Source: Sapria himalayana (Eukaryota > Streptophyta > Magnoliopsida > Malpighiales > Rafflesiaceae). From it: DNA of 64,000 nt. The stretch lies in assembly GCA_029783825.1 (NCBI GenBank), contig JAREIK010012345.1:1-64000 (forward strand), in the 5' to 3' direction. How positions within the stretch are numbered: position 1 is the first letter of the stretch; the number at the start of each line of letters is the position of its first letter. The position numbers and the translations under genes are program-made. This document shows positions 13,383 to 28,500 of the stretch, piece after piece. The notes beneath the pieces were generated by a model. The model made no database searches. It was not told the origin of the DNA and saw only the letters and a list, made by a program, of their open reading frames with translations.

Positions 13383-16300
13383 TTGAGCTCAGATTGTCAG
13401 TGGAAGTACAAAAGTATTATTAATGGATTCTTGAATAAAGATTTTTGACTGTGCTTGAAACTTTCATCAATTTTGCATGTAGTCAATCGAGATTGATGGA
13501 TGGAGAAAAAATTAAGTGTCCATGTAATCATCACAAATGTTAGAATAATTCTTTTCATGATGCAAATACTATAAGATATCATTTTGCTAAGTATGACTTT
13601 GTGCCAAATTATTTTGTTTGCATTTATCATGGGGAAAGTACAATGGCTCTGAATATTGACCAAAATGAGGGTATTGAATCATTTTCTTGTGGTGAAAAAT
13701 CATCAAACACATACCACAAAATGATCACAGAATTTGTGGTGCTGACTTCAATATGTATTATATGAATGAACCACCTAATCCTAAAGCTTATAAATTTTAT
13801 GAAATAGTTAAAGTTGCAGATAAAAAGTTGTGGCCTGATTGTAAACAAATTCGCAATTGACACCTATGGCTCAACTAGTGAGAATTAAGTTAGAAAATCA
13901 TATGTCTAAGAAATTATTTGATCATGTGACAGAACTGATGGAGGAGATTGTTTCGGATAATAATTTGATTACTAACAACTTTTATAATACTATGAAGTTA
14001 CTACGAGGAATTGTTCTACCAATTGAAAATATTGATTGTTTTTTAAATGGATACATGTTATATTAGGGCGGTGATAGTGATTTAATTTGCTGTAAGGTTT
14101 GTGATCATCCTTGATTTAGGAAGGCACATCGTGTTGCAGATACGCAACAAAAATTGATGTTTGTCTTTGAGAAGATGTATTATTTTTTATTAATTCCTCG
14201 AGTACAGAGACTATATGCATAAAATGCTTTAGCAAATAATAAGAGGTGGCATTCTGAGCATGAGGTTGAAGAATGAGTAATGGGTCATCCATCAAATTCA
14301 CCTACTTGGAAGCATTTTAATTATATACATCAAGATTTTGTAGCAGAAAGTTGAAATGTGAGATTAGGTCTCTGCACTTATAGATTTCAGCCATTTGGGC
14401 AATCTGGAAAACAGTATTCAACATGGCCAGTGATTGTGACACCTTATAACTTGCCTCTGTGGCTGTTCATGAAGGAGCAATATATGTTTTTGTCAATATT
14501 AGTTTCAAGACCAAAAAATCTGAAAGACATGTTGGATGTTTTCTTATAGTATTTTATTGCAGAATTAAATAATTTATGGAATGTTGGCATGAATACATAT
14601 GATATCTCAAAAAAGCAAAATTTCATTTTGCTGGCAGCTCTTATGTGGACGGTAAGTGACTTTCTTGCATATTCAATGTTGTCTAGCTGGAGTACTATAG
14701 GACAATTCGCATGCCCATATTGTATGCCAAATTCTGATACATTTACCCTCAAATTTAGTGGTAAATAGTCATGATTTGATAGCCATCATAAGTTTCTACC
14801 TACGAATCATCCATTTGGAAGAAATAGAACTACATTTCTAAAAATAAAACTTTGATGGTAGTTGCACCAGTAGTTCATTTAGGTGATGATATTATGACAG
14901 ATATTTAGAGTTTGGGTTTGAAGAATGTAACTAAAAAGGAAGCTACTGGAAGTAATGGACCAAAAGGCAAATTATTTGGAAGCAAGAAACGTAGTATATT
15001 TTGGGACTTACCCTATTGGAAGTCTAATTTAATTCATCATAACTTAGATGTAATACATATTAAAAAAATGATTTTGATAATGTTTTCAATACTATTCTTA
15101 TTGCAGATGAAAAAAAAAAGACACTTTAAAATCAAGACAAGAGCTGGATGATTATTGTCGGCATCCTGAATTGAAACTGAATGAGGAAACAAATAAATTT
15201 TTTAAAGCTTTCTACCCACTTGATAAGAAGGCAAGACAGATATTGTGTGAATGAGTTAAAAATTTGAAATTCTCTAATAGATATGTGTCAAATATGGGTA
15301 GATATGTGGATATGAAGAAATTTAAGTTATTTAGAATGAAAAGTCATGACTTTCATGTATTTATGCAGAGTTTAATACCAATTGTATCTCGTGAATTTCT
15401 TCCACTAATTGTTTGGGAGGTCATTACAGAACTTAGTTTGTTTTTGAAATAGCTAATTGTAACCAAAATCAAAATAGATGACATGGTGAGGCTGGATAAT
15501 GATATTCCACTTATTATTTGTAAGCTTGAACGAATATTCACACCGAGTTTTTTGACTCGATGGAGCATTTGCCTGTCTTTTTGGCATATGAAGCAAGGAT
15601 TGCATGGCCAGTGCAATTCAGGTGGATGTATCCTTTTGACAGGTAAATACATATAATTTGCTGTGTTTTATTATTTTTTACTTTAAGTAATATTATAATT
15701 AAATCTAATTGAAAACTAACATTGTGGATGTAGGTATCTCTGTAAGTTGAAATTGAATGTTAGAAACAAGATAAAAGTTGAAGGTTTAATTTGCAGTTCA
15801 TATTTAATAGGAGAAGCATCATCATTTTGTTCTTATTATTTTGAGGATCATGTCAATACAAAGAATATAAATGTGCCACGGAATTATGAAGGTCATGTGA
15901 TGGTAGAAGATGATTCTGTGGACAAACTATTTATTTTAAGTACCCTGAAAGAGCATTTAGAAGAGCAATGAAAAAATATATGATATATGATGAGTACAAA
16001 GTAACCCAGAGCTACATTTTACTTAATTGTGAGGAGGTTGCACCATATATTGAGTATGTATACCCAAAATGGTTGTAGGTTTAATCATAGTTTAATTTTA
16101 TCTTTAATAGGAATTATTAAAAATTGATAGACTTTTTTTTCTCTCTTTTTATATTTGTGCAGTATTTATATTGAGCAGTTAAATTATAACCATCCTGTAA
16201 TTTCCAGCAATGATGTCGATAATATGCAAGAAACTAAATTTTTGAATTGGTTAAAAAATTATGTAAGAATTATTAAGCTTTGTATTTTTGAATTATTTTA

Positions 16301-17088
16301 ATTTATTAGTATCTTTTACTTGTTAATATCACTTTTTTTTTAATTTATGTCACAGATAATTGATCCTTCAAATGGATATTGAAATATTTTCATTTAGAAT
16401 CTAAGTAAAGGCCTATTTAGATATGTGACAACCTATCCTAGGTATTTTGTTAATGGATATAAATTTCACACAAATCAGGCATGGTTCTTTTAAAACAACA
16501 ATGAATAGTGGTATTTCCATTAAAGACTCAGGTTATAGTGCAGATAAGATTGATTATTATGGTCAACTGAAAGAAGTTATTGAGTTGGAGTATCTCGGAC
16601 TCGAAAATAATAGGATTGTACTATTTAAGTGCGAGTGGTTTGATCCAACATCAAATGTGGGCACAATGATTCTTTCAGATTATAAACTATTGGATGCTAA
16701 CCATAAATGTAGATATAATCGATATGAATCATTCATTATGACAGTTCAAGCTGCTTAGGTTTATTATTGTACATATCCGAGTTTATCTCGTGATAGGAAA
16801 GAATGGTGGGCAATTTGTAAAATCAAAGCTTGATCAAAATTTGAAGTACCAACATCACAACAAAGAAGTACAAACATAGAAATTATACCAGTATTCTAGT
16901 AAGATGACATAAATAATATTGAGCCTTTGAATGTAAATGAATATCCAGAAAATTTATGTGACTCAAATGGTGGTACAATAAAATTTGAAGATGATAAATT
17001 TCTATCTGAAGATGAGTTAGAAATTCTATCGGAATTAGACAAGATATCAGAAGATCCATTGGATGATGACAATGATGCCGATAATTAA
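13383..17088 (+). pseudogene. TNPD-like CACTA transposase pseudogene, element A
   Basis: TNPD is the catalytic transposase that cuts at CACTA ends. The copy spans all expected parts. The N-terminal Transpos_assoc region reads SSDCQWKYKS at the start, then FACSQ and LMDGEKIKCPC near 13460-13540. The Transposase_21 core includes DNLITNNFYNT, LRGIVLPIENIDC and MLY*GGDSDL (13950-14090), then RWHSEHE, VIVTPYNLPLWL and ALMWT (14240-14650). A DUF4218-like block has PVQF.RWMYPFDR then YLCKLK across an intron, and a DUF4216-like block has KIDYYGQLKEVIELEYLG and VLFKCEWFD (16540-16650). Likely introns are 15643-15733, about 16079-16162 and 16263-16355. Start ATG reads TTG; there are many stops and frameshifts, including TAG at 14064 where element B keeps TGG. 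The C terminus is acidic and ends at 17088. Confidence 0.92.
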
Positions 17089-17223
17089 AATGTTATAATT
17101 TTATTATCAAACTATCTATGACTTTTTGTATGTTGTTGAAATATATTGGTGTGTTTTATTCGAAAATGCATGCTTGTTCATCATATTCCTATTTTTTGTT
17201 CTATGTTTTATTTTGTACAACAG

Positions 17224-19031
17224 ATGGCTGCTAAAGGACCCGGCCATGTTGGAGGTGGACGTGGACACAGAAATGAACCAAATTCATTTAGTATGTTACG
17301 TCGTGTTGTAGAATCAGAACCATCTCATAGCCACCATTTCCAGACTTCAACACCATAAATACCATCTCCATTTCTATCACCATCACCATCTTTGAGACTT
17401 CTACTATCACCTTTATCAGATGTAAGCCCACCACCCATTGTGCTTCTTGCACACAATTTTGATCCATCTCTATCTTCTACACCCATTTTACACCGATTGT
17501 TCCCCCATTTACAATACCAACGATTTCATCAAATGATGTGCCTTCCTCTATAGTCAGTGTAAAGTTAGAAATTTATATTATGGATGAGAGGTAAAAGAAA
17601 TATGTAAAAATGACTTGAAAATAAAATTTTGATGTTACTGTTAGTGGTTTTTTTATATTGTTATGATTTGCTATTTTTCAAAATTATTTATTTATTTGTA
17701 TAGTTTTATTCCATCTCACAAGTGTTCGACAATAATTACAAAGGCTTTCAAAAAAAATGGCTAATTCTAAAGCTTTCTCCTGGAAGAAAGTTTCTGAATC
17801 GACAAAAGAGTCATATTTTAATGATTTTTAGGTAAAAATAACAAAATAAAAGCTTTGAAAAATACTTATCTAATTACATAATTTTTATGTTGGTTATTAT
17901 TCAAGCTGTAAGTAATTATGTTCTTATTGTTAATATAAATTCTTTTGTCATTTTTCTATTTATAGAATCAATGCACATGGGCACCCAAATTTGATGGAAA
18001 GATAAAGTCATTATGGGAGATCAAAGTTGCTTAACGATATTCTGATTTTATCCATAAATTAAAGAAAATGAAAGAAATGCCTGATTTTATATCAAAGGAA
18101 GACTGGCACGTGTGGCATAATTATTGAGAGGAGCTAGATGTGAAGAAAAAATCAGATATTGCAAATAAAAATTGCCGAAGTGAGGTAGTTGGACTAGGTA
18201 CAAGAATCTGTCGACACACTGGAGGTTCAAAGTCGAGCATCGAGAATGCTCGAGATTTAGTACAAATTTAAAATTATAAACATTTCAATATTTTGTGGTT
18301 GTCCTAATGTCCAATAAATAAAATCTCTGCATGGGTTTATTAATTTTATTAATTTTTTTTTCCTTTTTTTATGACTTAATACAAACATATTCTAGGCTGG
18401 AAAATTGAGTCAAGATCCAAATTTTTATGAGATTTTCAAAAAGATACATGTGAAAAAAGTTGATGGTCAGTATGCTGCCAACAAGTCTCAGATGATTGCT
18501 GTAAGAAATTGTTATATTAATTAGAATTTATAAAACTATAGTACATAATGAAAATTGTTTTGAATGCAAAATATTTATTTTATTTTTTGTATATCTAGAA
18601 TAGTTTTTTTCTCTATTTTATTTCAAGACCTAATAGATGAACGTGTGACAGCTACTCATCAACAAGTTGAGGGTTCTATGGATCATAAACCAATTGATTA
18701 TGATCCTATTTATTTGGAGACAATAAGAGGTCAAAATAAGCAGCGAGTGTATGCAATCGGCTATAAGGGAGTGTCATTTTGTTGTAGTAGTCATGCTTAT
18801 AATTCATCTATGTCAGTAATGATGGATGAAGCGGTCGAAGAACAAGCACTGGAAACAAATGAACGTATTGTAGTTATGAAGACCAAAATAAAAAAGAAGG
18901 ATGAGCAGATAACTAATTTGATGGAACAAATACAAGAAATTAAAGAAATAAATTATGAGATGAAAGAAATTAAAAATGTAATGCAACAACAGATGTCCTA
19001 CATGGAGTCACAGTTAGTGGCATTGGAATAA
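17224..19031 (+). pseudogene. TNPA-like (Transposase_24) pseudogene, element A
   Basis: This is the second CACTA gene, on the same strand and 135 bp after TNPD. TNPA-type proteins bind subterminal repeats and assist excision. Predicted exons are about 17224-17590, 17704-17831, 17966-18263, 18396-18500 and 18628-19031. The N terminus, MAAKGPGHVGGGRGHRNEP, is followed by a Ser/Pro-rich stretch broken by TAA at 17356. The Transposase_24 domain is clear: TWAPKFDGKIKSLWE, then GGSKSSIENARDL, then LSQDPNFYEIFKKIH, DGQYAANKSQ, DLIDERVTAT and YLETIRGQNKQRVYAIG. The last exon ends in a Glu/Lys/Gln-rich coiled coil of about 60 residues. Several stops (for example in the 18010-18130 exon) and a lost splice donor near 18264 inactivate it. 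The last exon alone stays open for 155 codons. Confidence 0.9.
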
Positions 19032-19566
19032 TTCAGAGATCCAGCTTCGAATCCTCATAGGAGAGGCTAGCATTCCCTAAAAATATTATGAGGATGATTA
19101 ACTATGAGAATTATATCTAAACTGTTATTTATTTTTGTCTATGTGTAGCAAATAATTATGATATTATTTTGCAAGTTTCAATTTTTTTTATTATGGTTTT
19201 GTTCTTTGCTTTTCCGATTAACCAAAGTATGAATCTTTGTAGGACACATTATGTGAGACAAAAAAAAATCCTGATTTAATGCATTCAGACATTACCATAG
19301 TCCTTTCAGTCCATGGGTCCCATATTTACTGATTTTAACTTTATAAAAAAGGAGGGCTAACTTATCTTATCTTTATTATTCTAAAAATATTTTATTTTTG
19401 CACTCTCTTTATTTCTAAACATAATTGCTAGACATCTTTTGGATTTTTGTTGAAGCTGTATAACAATCAACTTTAATTTGTGTTTGTTCATGTCTATAAT
19501 ATTTGTTTTTATATATCTGTAAATATGTTTTTGTGTCTCTAAATTTTTTGGGTAGAGTTTTAGCCT
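19032..19566 (+). other. Element A 3' flank (TNPA 3' UTR-like)
   Basis: This is conserved non-coding sequence. From about 19140 it aligns with 43030-43390 of element B and, reversed, its last part with 63290-63425 of element D. Shared landmarks are GTTCTTTGCTTTTC, GAGGGCTAACTTATCTTATC, TTTTTGTGTCTCTAAA and TAGAGTTTTAGCCTATTATA. Homology stops at 19566 where the TCTA array begins. Confidence 0.75.
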
Positions 19567-21553
19567 ATTATATGTTTATCTATCTATCTATATACATGTC
19601 TATTTGTCTATTTGTCTATCTATCTATGCATATACGTGTCTACCAGTCTATCTGCCTATCTTTCTATCTATCTATTTGTCTATATGGCTTTTAGAAAACC
19701 TATCTATCTCCCTCTTTGCCTAATTGTCTTTCTATGTTTTTATCTTTATATCTATTTATCTATTTATAATTGTGTTTATCTCTGTCTATCAATCTATCTA
19801 TATATCTATCTATCTTTATATCATTATGTATATATATCTATTATCTATATATCTTTCTTTCTGTCTATATGTATGTTTGTCTATCAAACTATCTATCTAT
19901 ATATCTATCTGAATCTTTGTTTATCTTTTTATCTGTATGTATGTTTGTATATCTACCAGCATGATTGTGTGCATGCGTGACAATTGATCTATCTATTGGT
20001 TTGTATATCTATCTGTCTATCTGTATGTATGTATGTATGTCAATCTAACTATTTCTTTCTTTGTATGTTTATATATCTATCTTTATATCTATGTGTCTAT
20101 ATATCTGTCTATCAATCTATCTATCAATTTATCTATGAATCTTTCTATCTATATATCTATCTATCTGTATATCTAATTCCCTTTATATCTATCTATAAAT
20201 CTATATATATAACTATCTATCTATCAAGCTTTATATCTATCTATCTATCTATCTATTTGACTATCTATCTCTTTTTCTATATTCATAATAATCTATATAT
20301 TTTTTTATCTATATATGTTTCTATCTATTTGTCTATCTATACTTCTATCTATATGTCTATCTATCTGTCTATCTATCTATCTATTTATCAAATTTATATT
20401 TCTATCTTTTTATCAAATTTTCTATTAACATTTCTTTCAATCTATTTATCAATCAATCTATTAATCCCACTATCAATCAATCAATCTATCTGTCTATTTA
20501 TTTGTCAATCAATCTATCTATCTATATGTCTCTCTATTATCTATCTATGTATCTATATGTCAAATATATATCAGTCAATCTATCTATTTATCTAGCTGTC
20601 TATAAATCTACCTATCTTTCTTTCTTTCTATTAATCTGACAAACTTTCCATCTATCAATCTATCTATCAATCTATATCAATATATCTATAAATTTGTATA
20701 TCAATCTATCTATCTATCTATCTATCAATATAACTATTAAAATGTCTATCAATAGATCTATCAATTTGTATATCAAACTATATATCAATTTGTCTATAAA
20801 ATTATCTATAAAATTATCTATAAATCTGTCTATAAATAGGTACGTCAATCTATCTATCTAACTAGTTTTCTATCTATTTGTCAGTCAATCATCTATCTAT
20901 CAATCTATTTATTAATCTTTCTATCAATCTGTCTATTAATTTTACTATTAATCTGTGTATTAATATGACTAAGAATCTATCTATTAATCTTTCTATCAAT
21001 CTATCCATCTATCTATATATCATTATGTCCATCAATTTGTCAATTTATCTATCATCTATCTGTCTATCTATATGTCTATCTATCTATTGTCTATTTACCT
21101 ATCTATTTATCAATCTATCTATCAATCTTTCAATCTAACTATTTATCATTCTTTATATCTATGTATTAATCTATTTATCTGTCTATCAATTGTTGATATA
21201 ACTATCTATCATTCAATATATCTATTTATCTATTTGTCTATCTATCATTTTATCTGTCTATCTATATGAATATCTGTATAACTTTCTATCTCTCTATCAA
21301 TCTATCGCTCAATCTTTCTAACTATATGTGTGTCTATCTATATGTTTATATATCTATCTATCTATAAATCTATCTATATTTCTATCTATCTATCAATCAA
21401 TATATATGTCTATCTATCTATCTATCTATCTATTTGTCTATCTATATCATCTATCTATTTGTCTATCTCTATCTATCTATCAATTTGTCTGTCTATTAAT
21501 CAATCAATATATCTATATATCTATCTAGCAATCTATCTATATTTCTATCTATT

Positions 21554-21592
<39 letters not shown>

Positions 21593-21993
21593 ATGTATCT
21601 TTTTATCCTTCTATATGCTTGATTATCTACATGCCCAATAGATTTTTTATCTATAAGTCTATCTATCTATCTGTATATCTTTTTGTCTATTTATATGTCT
21701 TTCTATTTGACTATCTATCTATCTATCTGTCTATTGATCTTATTTGTCTATCAATTTATATATCTATATTTCTAACTCTTTATATATCTATCTGTCTATC
21801 TATCTATCTGTCTCACTATAAATCTATCTATCTATTTGTCTATCTATCTATCTATCTATCTATCTATATGTTTATCAATCTTTCTATCTATCTATCTATT
21901 TATATGTATATATATCTTTATAACTATCTATCTTACAATCTATTTATCTAACTATCTATCTTTCTGTGTATCATTCTTTCTATCTATATGCAT

Positions 21994-22024
<31 letters not shown>

Positions 22025-25000
22025 ATTTTTTTAATAATCTATCTATCTATTTATATATATGTCTGTCTATCTATCAATCTATATATCTATTTGTTTATTT
22101 ATTTAGGTATATATTTATCTATCTATCTATCTTTTTGTCTATCCTTTTGTCAATCTATTTGTCTATCTATCTATCTATCAATCTATCAATCTACCTTTCT
22201 ATTTGTCTATCTATTTAACTATATGTCTATCTATCTAGCTTTTTATCAATCTATATTTGTATTTATATGTCTGTCTATCTATTTAACTATCTATCTATCT
22301 ATCTTTTTATCAATCTATATTTGTATTTATATGTCTATCTTTCTATTTTTCATTTAATCTGTCTATCAATGTATCTATGAATCTATATATCAATTTGTCT
22401 ATAGATCTATTTATCATTCTATATATCAATCTATCGATCAAAATGTCAATCAATTGGTCTTTCAATCAATCTATCAAAATTTTTAAAAATTTGTCTATCA
22501 ATCTATCTATCTAAATGTTCTATATATATATATATATGTCTATTTGTCTTTTAGTCTATCTATTTGTCTATCTTTCTATCTATAGGCCTATCTATTTCTC
22601 TATCTAATTGTCTATCAGTCTTTCAATCTATATGTCTTCAATCTATCTATAAATCTATCTATAAATCTGTTTAACTATCTATCTATTTATTTGTCTATCT
22701 AATTGTTTATCTATTTATCTATCTATCTTTCTGTCTATCTATTTGTCTATCTAACTGTCTATCTATCTATCTAACTATATATCTATCTTTATTTCTTTCT
22801 GTCTGTCTTTCTATATAACTATTTATCTAACTATATGTCTATCTATCTTGTCTATCTATCTCTCAAACTAACTGTCTATCTATCTAATTAGCTATCTATC
22901 TATCTGTATCTTTATATATCTGTCTATTTATCTATCAAATAACTTACATATCTATTGGCTACATATTTGTATATCTATCTATCTATCTATATGTCTTTCA
23001 TTATGTTTATCTATCTCTATATCAATCAATCTATATATCTATCTATATATCTATCTATATATCTATATATCTATTGATCTGTCAATCAATCTATTTATCT
23101 ATCTGTCTAGCAATTTTTCTATTAATTTTTCTATTAATTTTTCTATTTATATTTTATATTAATTTATCAATCAATCTATATATCTATCTAACTAACTAAA
23201 TAACTATATAACTATCTATCTATCTATTTATCTATATTTATATAATTATTTCTATCTATTTGTCTATCTATTTGTCTATTTATGTATTTGTCTATCTATT
23301 GATCAAATTATATGTTTATCTATCTTTCTACCTATATATCTATCTATCTTTCTATGTATTTTTCTATGTATTTGTCTAGAACTCTATATATCAATCAATA
23401 TATCTGTCTATCTTTAATCTATCTATCAATGTATATATCTATCTTTCTATCTGTCTATTTGTTGTATTGCTTGTTCGTCTGTCTCGCTTTCTACCTACCT
23501 GATAGTCTAGCAGCCTAATTGTGTATATATGTCTATTAGTATATCTGTCTTTCTTTATTTCTCTTTGTTTGTCTATAGTTTATTTGTCTATCTATATGTC
23601 TGTTTATATATCTATCTATCTTTCTATCTATATGTCAAACTATATGTATTTCTATCTATCTATTAGTCAATCTATATATGTATCTATCTATCCATCTATT
23701 TGTATGTCTATCAATTTGTCTATCTATATTTCTATCTATCTATTTATCTATCTATTTGTTTATCTATATGTTTTTATATCTCTCTATCTAACTATCTATA
23801 TGTCTATCTAGCTAGCTATCTATCTATCTATCTATTTGTTTCTCTATTTGTCTAACTATCAATCTATATTTCTATCTAATTATCTATTTCTATCTATCTA
23901 TCAATTTATATGTCTATCTGTGTTTCTATTTGTCTATATATCTTTCTCTTTCTATCTATCTCTTTGTCAATCCATATGTAAATCATTTTTCTATACATGT
24001 GCCTATCTATTTGTCTATCTATCTGTGAATCTATCTATGAATTAATTTCTCAATATAACTATTTAATAATCTGTATATCTATCTGTCCATCTATCTAGCT
24101 GTCAATGTATCTATCTATCTATCTATTATCTATGTATATATCTATCTTTTTATCTATCTGTCTAACTATCTAGCAATCTATGTGTATATAAATAAGTCTA
24201 TCTATCTATCAATCTATATATCAAACTCTCTATCTATTTGTATATCAATCTGTCTATCAATCTTACTATCAATCTGTCTATAAATCTACCTATCAATCTA
24301 TCTATCTATCTGTCTATACATCTCTCTATCTTTTTGGCTATCTATCTATGTATTAATCTATCTATCTTTCTATTATCTATCTATCTCTTTATCAATCTAT
24401 CTATTTATCTAGATGATTTTCTAGCTATCTATCTAGCAATTTGTCTATCTATCTATCTATCAATCTATCTATCAATCTATCTATCTATCTATCTTTCTTT
24501 CTGTCAATAATCTATGAAACAATCCATATATTAATCTATCTATCAATCTATTTTTTAAAATGTCTATCAATCTGTTTATTAATCTATCTATCTATCTGTA
24601 TAACAATTTGTTTATCACTCTATCTATCAATCTTTCTATCATTTTGTCTATCAATAAATCTATTTATCTATCTATATAAATATCTTTCTATCTATCAGTC
24701 AATTTATGTGTATATCAATATATCTATCTGTCTGTCTATCTGTCTGTTTGTCTATCTATTAATCTATCTATCTATATGACAATCTATCTATTTATCATTC
24801 TGTCTATTTATCTATCTATATATCAATCTTTCTATCAATATGTCAAACAATTTCACTATCAATCTCTCTATCAATCTGTCTAACAATCTTTCTATCAATC
24901 TATTTTATGAATTTGTCTATCAATTTATCAATCAATCAATCAATCTTTCTATCTAACTAACCAACTATCTATCTATATTTCTATCTATCTATCTTTCTAT

Positions 25001-25499
25001 CTCTTTATATATGTGTCTATCTATACATATCTTTATCTATCTATTTATTTATCTATCTATAAGTGTACTTATTTTTTTATCAATTTGTCTATCAATCTAT
25101 CTATCAATCTATCTATCAAAAAGTCTATCAAAATGTTTTTTTGTCTATCTATTTTTGTATCAATCTATCTTTCAATCTGTCTATCAATCAATCTATCAAT
25201 TTGTTTCTGAATCTATATATCAATCTTTCTATAAATCCATTTATCATTTTGTCTTTCAATCATTCTATCAATTTATTTATCAATATATCTATCAATCAAT
25301 TATTCAATATGTCAACCTATCTATCTATCTTTCTTTCTTTCTATCTTTCTATCTATCTATATATCTATCTTTTTATATATACATTTATTTGTCTATTTAT
25401 CTATTTTTCTATCTATCTATCTAACTATCTACATATCTATCTATGTATCCATCTATCTGTCTATCTATCTATCTATCTGTCTATCTATCTATCTATCAC

Positions 25500-25549
<50 letters not shown>

Positions 25550-28500
25550 ACTCTATTTATCTATCTATCTGTATGTATGTATATCTATCTATATATCAAT
25601 CAATCTATATATCTATTTTTCTTTCTATCTGTTTAACTATCATTCAATCTATTTATGTATTAATCTATCTATCTATATGTCTATCGATCTATCTGTTTTT
25701 TTATCATTCTGTCTATCTATTTGTCTATCTATCTATATATCTATATCTCTTATTATCTATTTGTATGCTTGACTATTTGTCTGTCTGTGTATCTATCCAT
25801 ATGTCCATCAAAATGCTATCTATTAGTCTATTTATCTTTCTATTTATCTATTTATCTGTCTATATATCTATCTATCTATCTATCTATTTATCTTTCTGTC
25901 TATGTGTCTATCTATCTAACTATCTAACTATTTGTTTGTTTTTCTATATGTCTATCTATTTGTCAATGTATTTGTCTGTTATCTCTCTATCAATCTATTA
26001 ATCTTTTTATCTATCTATCTATTTATGTGTTAAACTATCTATATATTTAAATGTAAATATATATATACTTATCTATCTATCTATATATCTATCTGTGTGT
26101 CTGTCTATCTATCTATCAATTTATAAATCTATCTATCTATCTAATTTTTGTCTATCTATCTATCCATCTATATGTCAATCAATCAATCTATCTTACTATA
26201 TATATGTCTTTCTATCTGTATATCTATATGTATTTATATCTGCCTAATATTCTATCTATCTTTCTAGTTATCTTTATGTCTATCTATTTGTTTATTGGTC
26301 TATATATATATGTCTATCTAAATATCTATTTATAGATCTATATATCTATTTACATATCTATCTATCTATCATTCTATTTATCAATCTTTATATTAATCTG
26401 TCTATCAATCTGTCTATATATCTATCTATCAATCTATCAATCAATCTATCTATCAATCTATCTATTTATCTATCTATCTACCAATATGTTTATCTATATG
26501 TCTATTTTTCTATCAATCAATCTATCTGTCTATCTATTTTTTATCAATCTAACTATTAATCTGTCTATTAATCTGTCTATTAATCTGTCTATCAATCTGT
26601 CTATTAATCTGTCTATCAATCCAACAATCTATCGATCAATAAACGTGTCTATAAATATGTCTATAAATTTATTTATCAATATGTTTATAAATCTTTATAT
26701 CAATCTGTCTATCATTTAAATAATCAATCAATCTATTAGTCTATTTATCTATCTATCTATCAAATTGAATATTTATTAGTCTTTCAATAAGTATATGAAT
26801 CTATTTAGTTTATCAATCACAATCAATCTATGTATCAATCAATTTATCTATAAATCTATCTATCTATTTTCTATTTGTCTCTCTATCTATCTATCTATTT
26901 ATTATCTATATATATGTATATCTATCTGTATATCTATTTATTTATCTATTGTAATGTCTATCTATCTATCTATCAATTTATTTTTCTGTCTATCTGTCTA
27001 TCAATCTAAATATCTATCTATCTATTTTCTGTGTATTTATCTATCTATCTATATTCCATTCTAATTGTTTATAAATTTATCAATCAATCTATTTATCAAT
27101 ATGACTATAAGTCTATATTTCAATCTATCAATAAATCTATCTATCATTATGTCAATCAATAAATCTATATATCTATTTGTCTATTTATCTATATATTTAT
27201 CTAACTATCTATCTAATTATCTATCTGTTTATCTATCTGTTTATCTATCTATCATTATTTCTATCAAAGCATATATCTATATGTCTATTTCTATTTATCT
27301 ATATATTTATTATTCTATCATTAATCTATCTATCAATCTAAACTATATCTCAATTTATTTATTTGTCTATCTGTCTGTCTGTCTATCAATCTCTCTATCA
27401 ATCTATCAATCATTTTGTCTATAAATCTATATACCAATCTATCTATCCTTCTACTTATCAATCTTTCTTTTTATCTATCTATTTATCTGTATATCTATCT
27501 ATTTATCTGTATATCTATCTATCTAACTATATGTCTATCTATCTATTTATCTATATGACTTCTATCTATCTATCAATGTATCAATTTATTTATCTATCTA
27601 CCATTCTATCTTTCTATCTATCTATTTGTCTATCTAGCTGTCTATCTATTTATCATTCTATCTATCTTAATATCATTATATCTGTCTGTCTATCTATCTA
27701 TCTTTATGTATGTCTTTCTGTCTATGTATCTCTCGATCTATCAGTTTATTAATCTACTTATCTATTTGTCTATCTATCTATCTCTATGTTTGTCTATCTA
27801 TTTATCTATCAATCCATAGATCTATCTATCTAACTATCTATCTGTTCGTTTGTCTGTTTATTTGTCTGTCTATGTTTCTATCTATCAATCTATATGTTTG
27901 TTTGCATGTCTCTCTTTCTATCTATCTATATGATCTACATGTATATCTATTTGATTAAATATCTATTTGTCTGTCTGTCTATCTATCTATCTATATGTAT
28001 ATCTATCTATTTATCAATCAATAAATCTATTTATCTATCTATATATCTCTCTATCGATCTATCTATTTGTCTATATATCTGTCAATCAATCCATCTAATT
28101 ATCTGTCTATCTATCTATCTATTAGTCTGTTTATCTATATATCTGTTTGTTTGTCTATCTATCTATATAGCTGTCTATCTATTTGTCTGCCTGTATCTCT
28201 AATTATCTACCTACCTAAATGTCTATTTGTCTGTCTATGTGTCAGTATGAATGTCTTCAAACTATTTGTTTATCTTTATGTATATAAATCTATGTATCTA
28301 TCTATATGTTGTCAATCTATCTATCTATATATATATATATGTCTACCTATCTATATAACTGGCTATCTATCTATTTATATAACTATCTATATATTTTTCT
28401 ATATAACTTTCTATCTTTCTATCCATCTTTTTATCTATATCTTTATTTATATATCTATTTATATATCTGTCTTTTTGTCTATCTATCTATCTAGCTATCT

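Larger units (their letters stand above)
11986..19566 (+). mobile_element. CACTA (En/Spm-like) element A, internal region
   Basis: This is the coding core of a class II CACTA transposon: inverted satellite, conserved leader with pyrimidine tract, TNPD-like then TNPA-like genes on the same strand, and a 3' flank. It aligns co-linearly with element B (38230-43390). Its own termini are not seen. On the right it runs directly into the TCTA array at the exact place where its relatives carry a GC-rich island. On the left it merges into satellite and AT-rich DNA. Both genes are dead, so this copy is non-autonomous. Confidence 0.8.
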
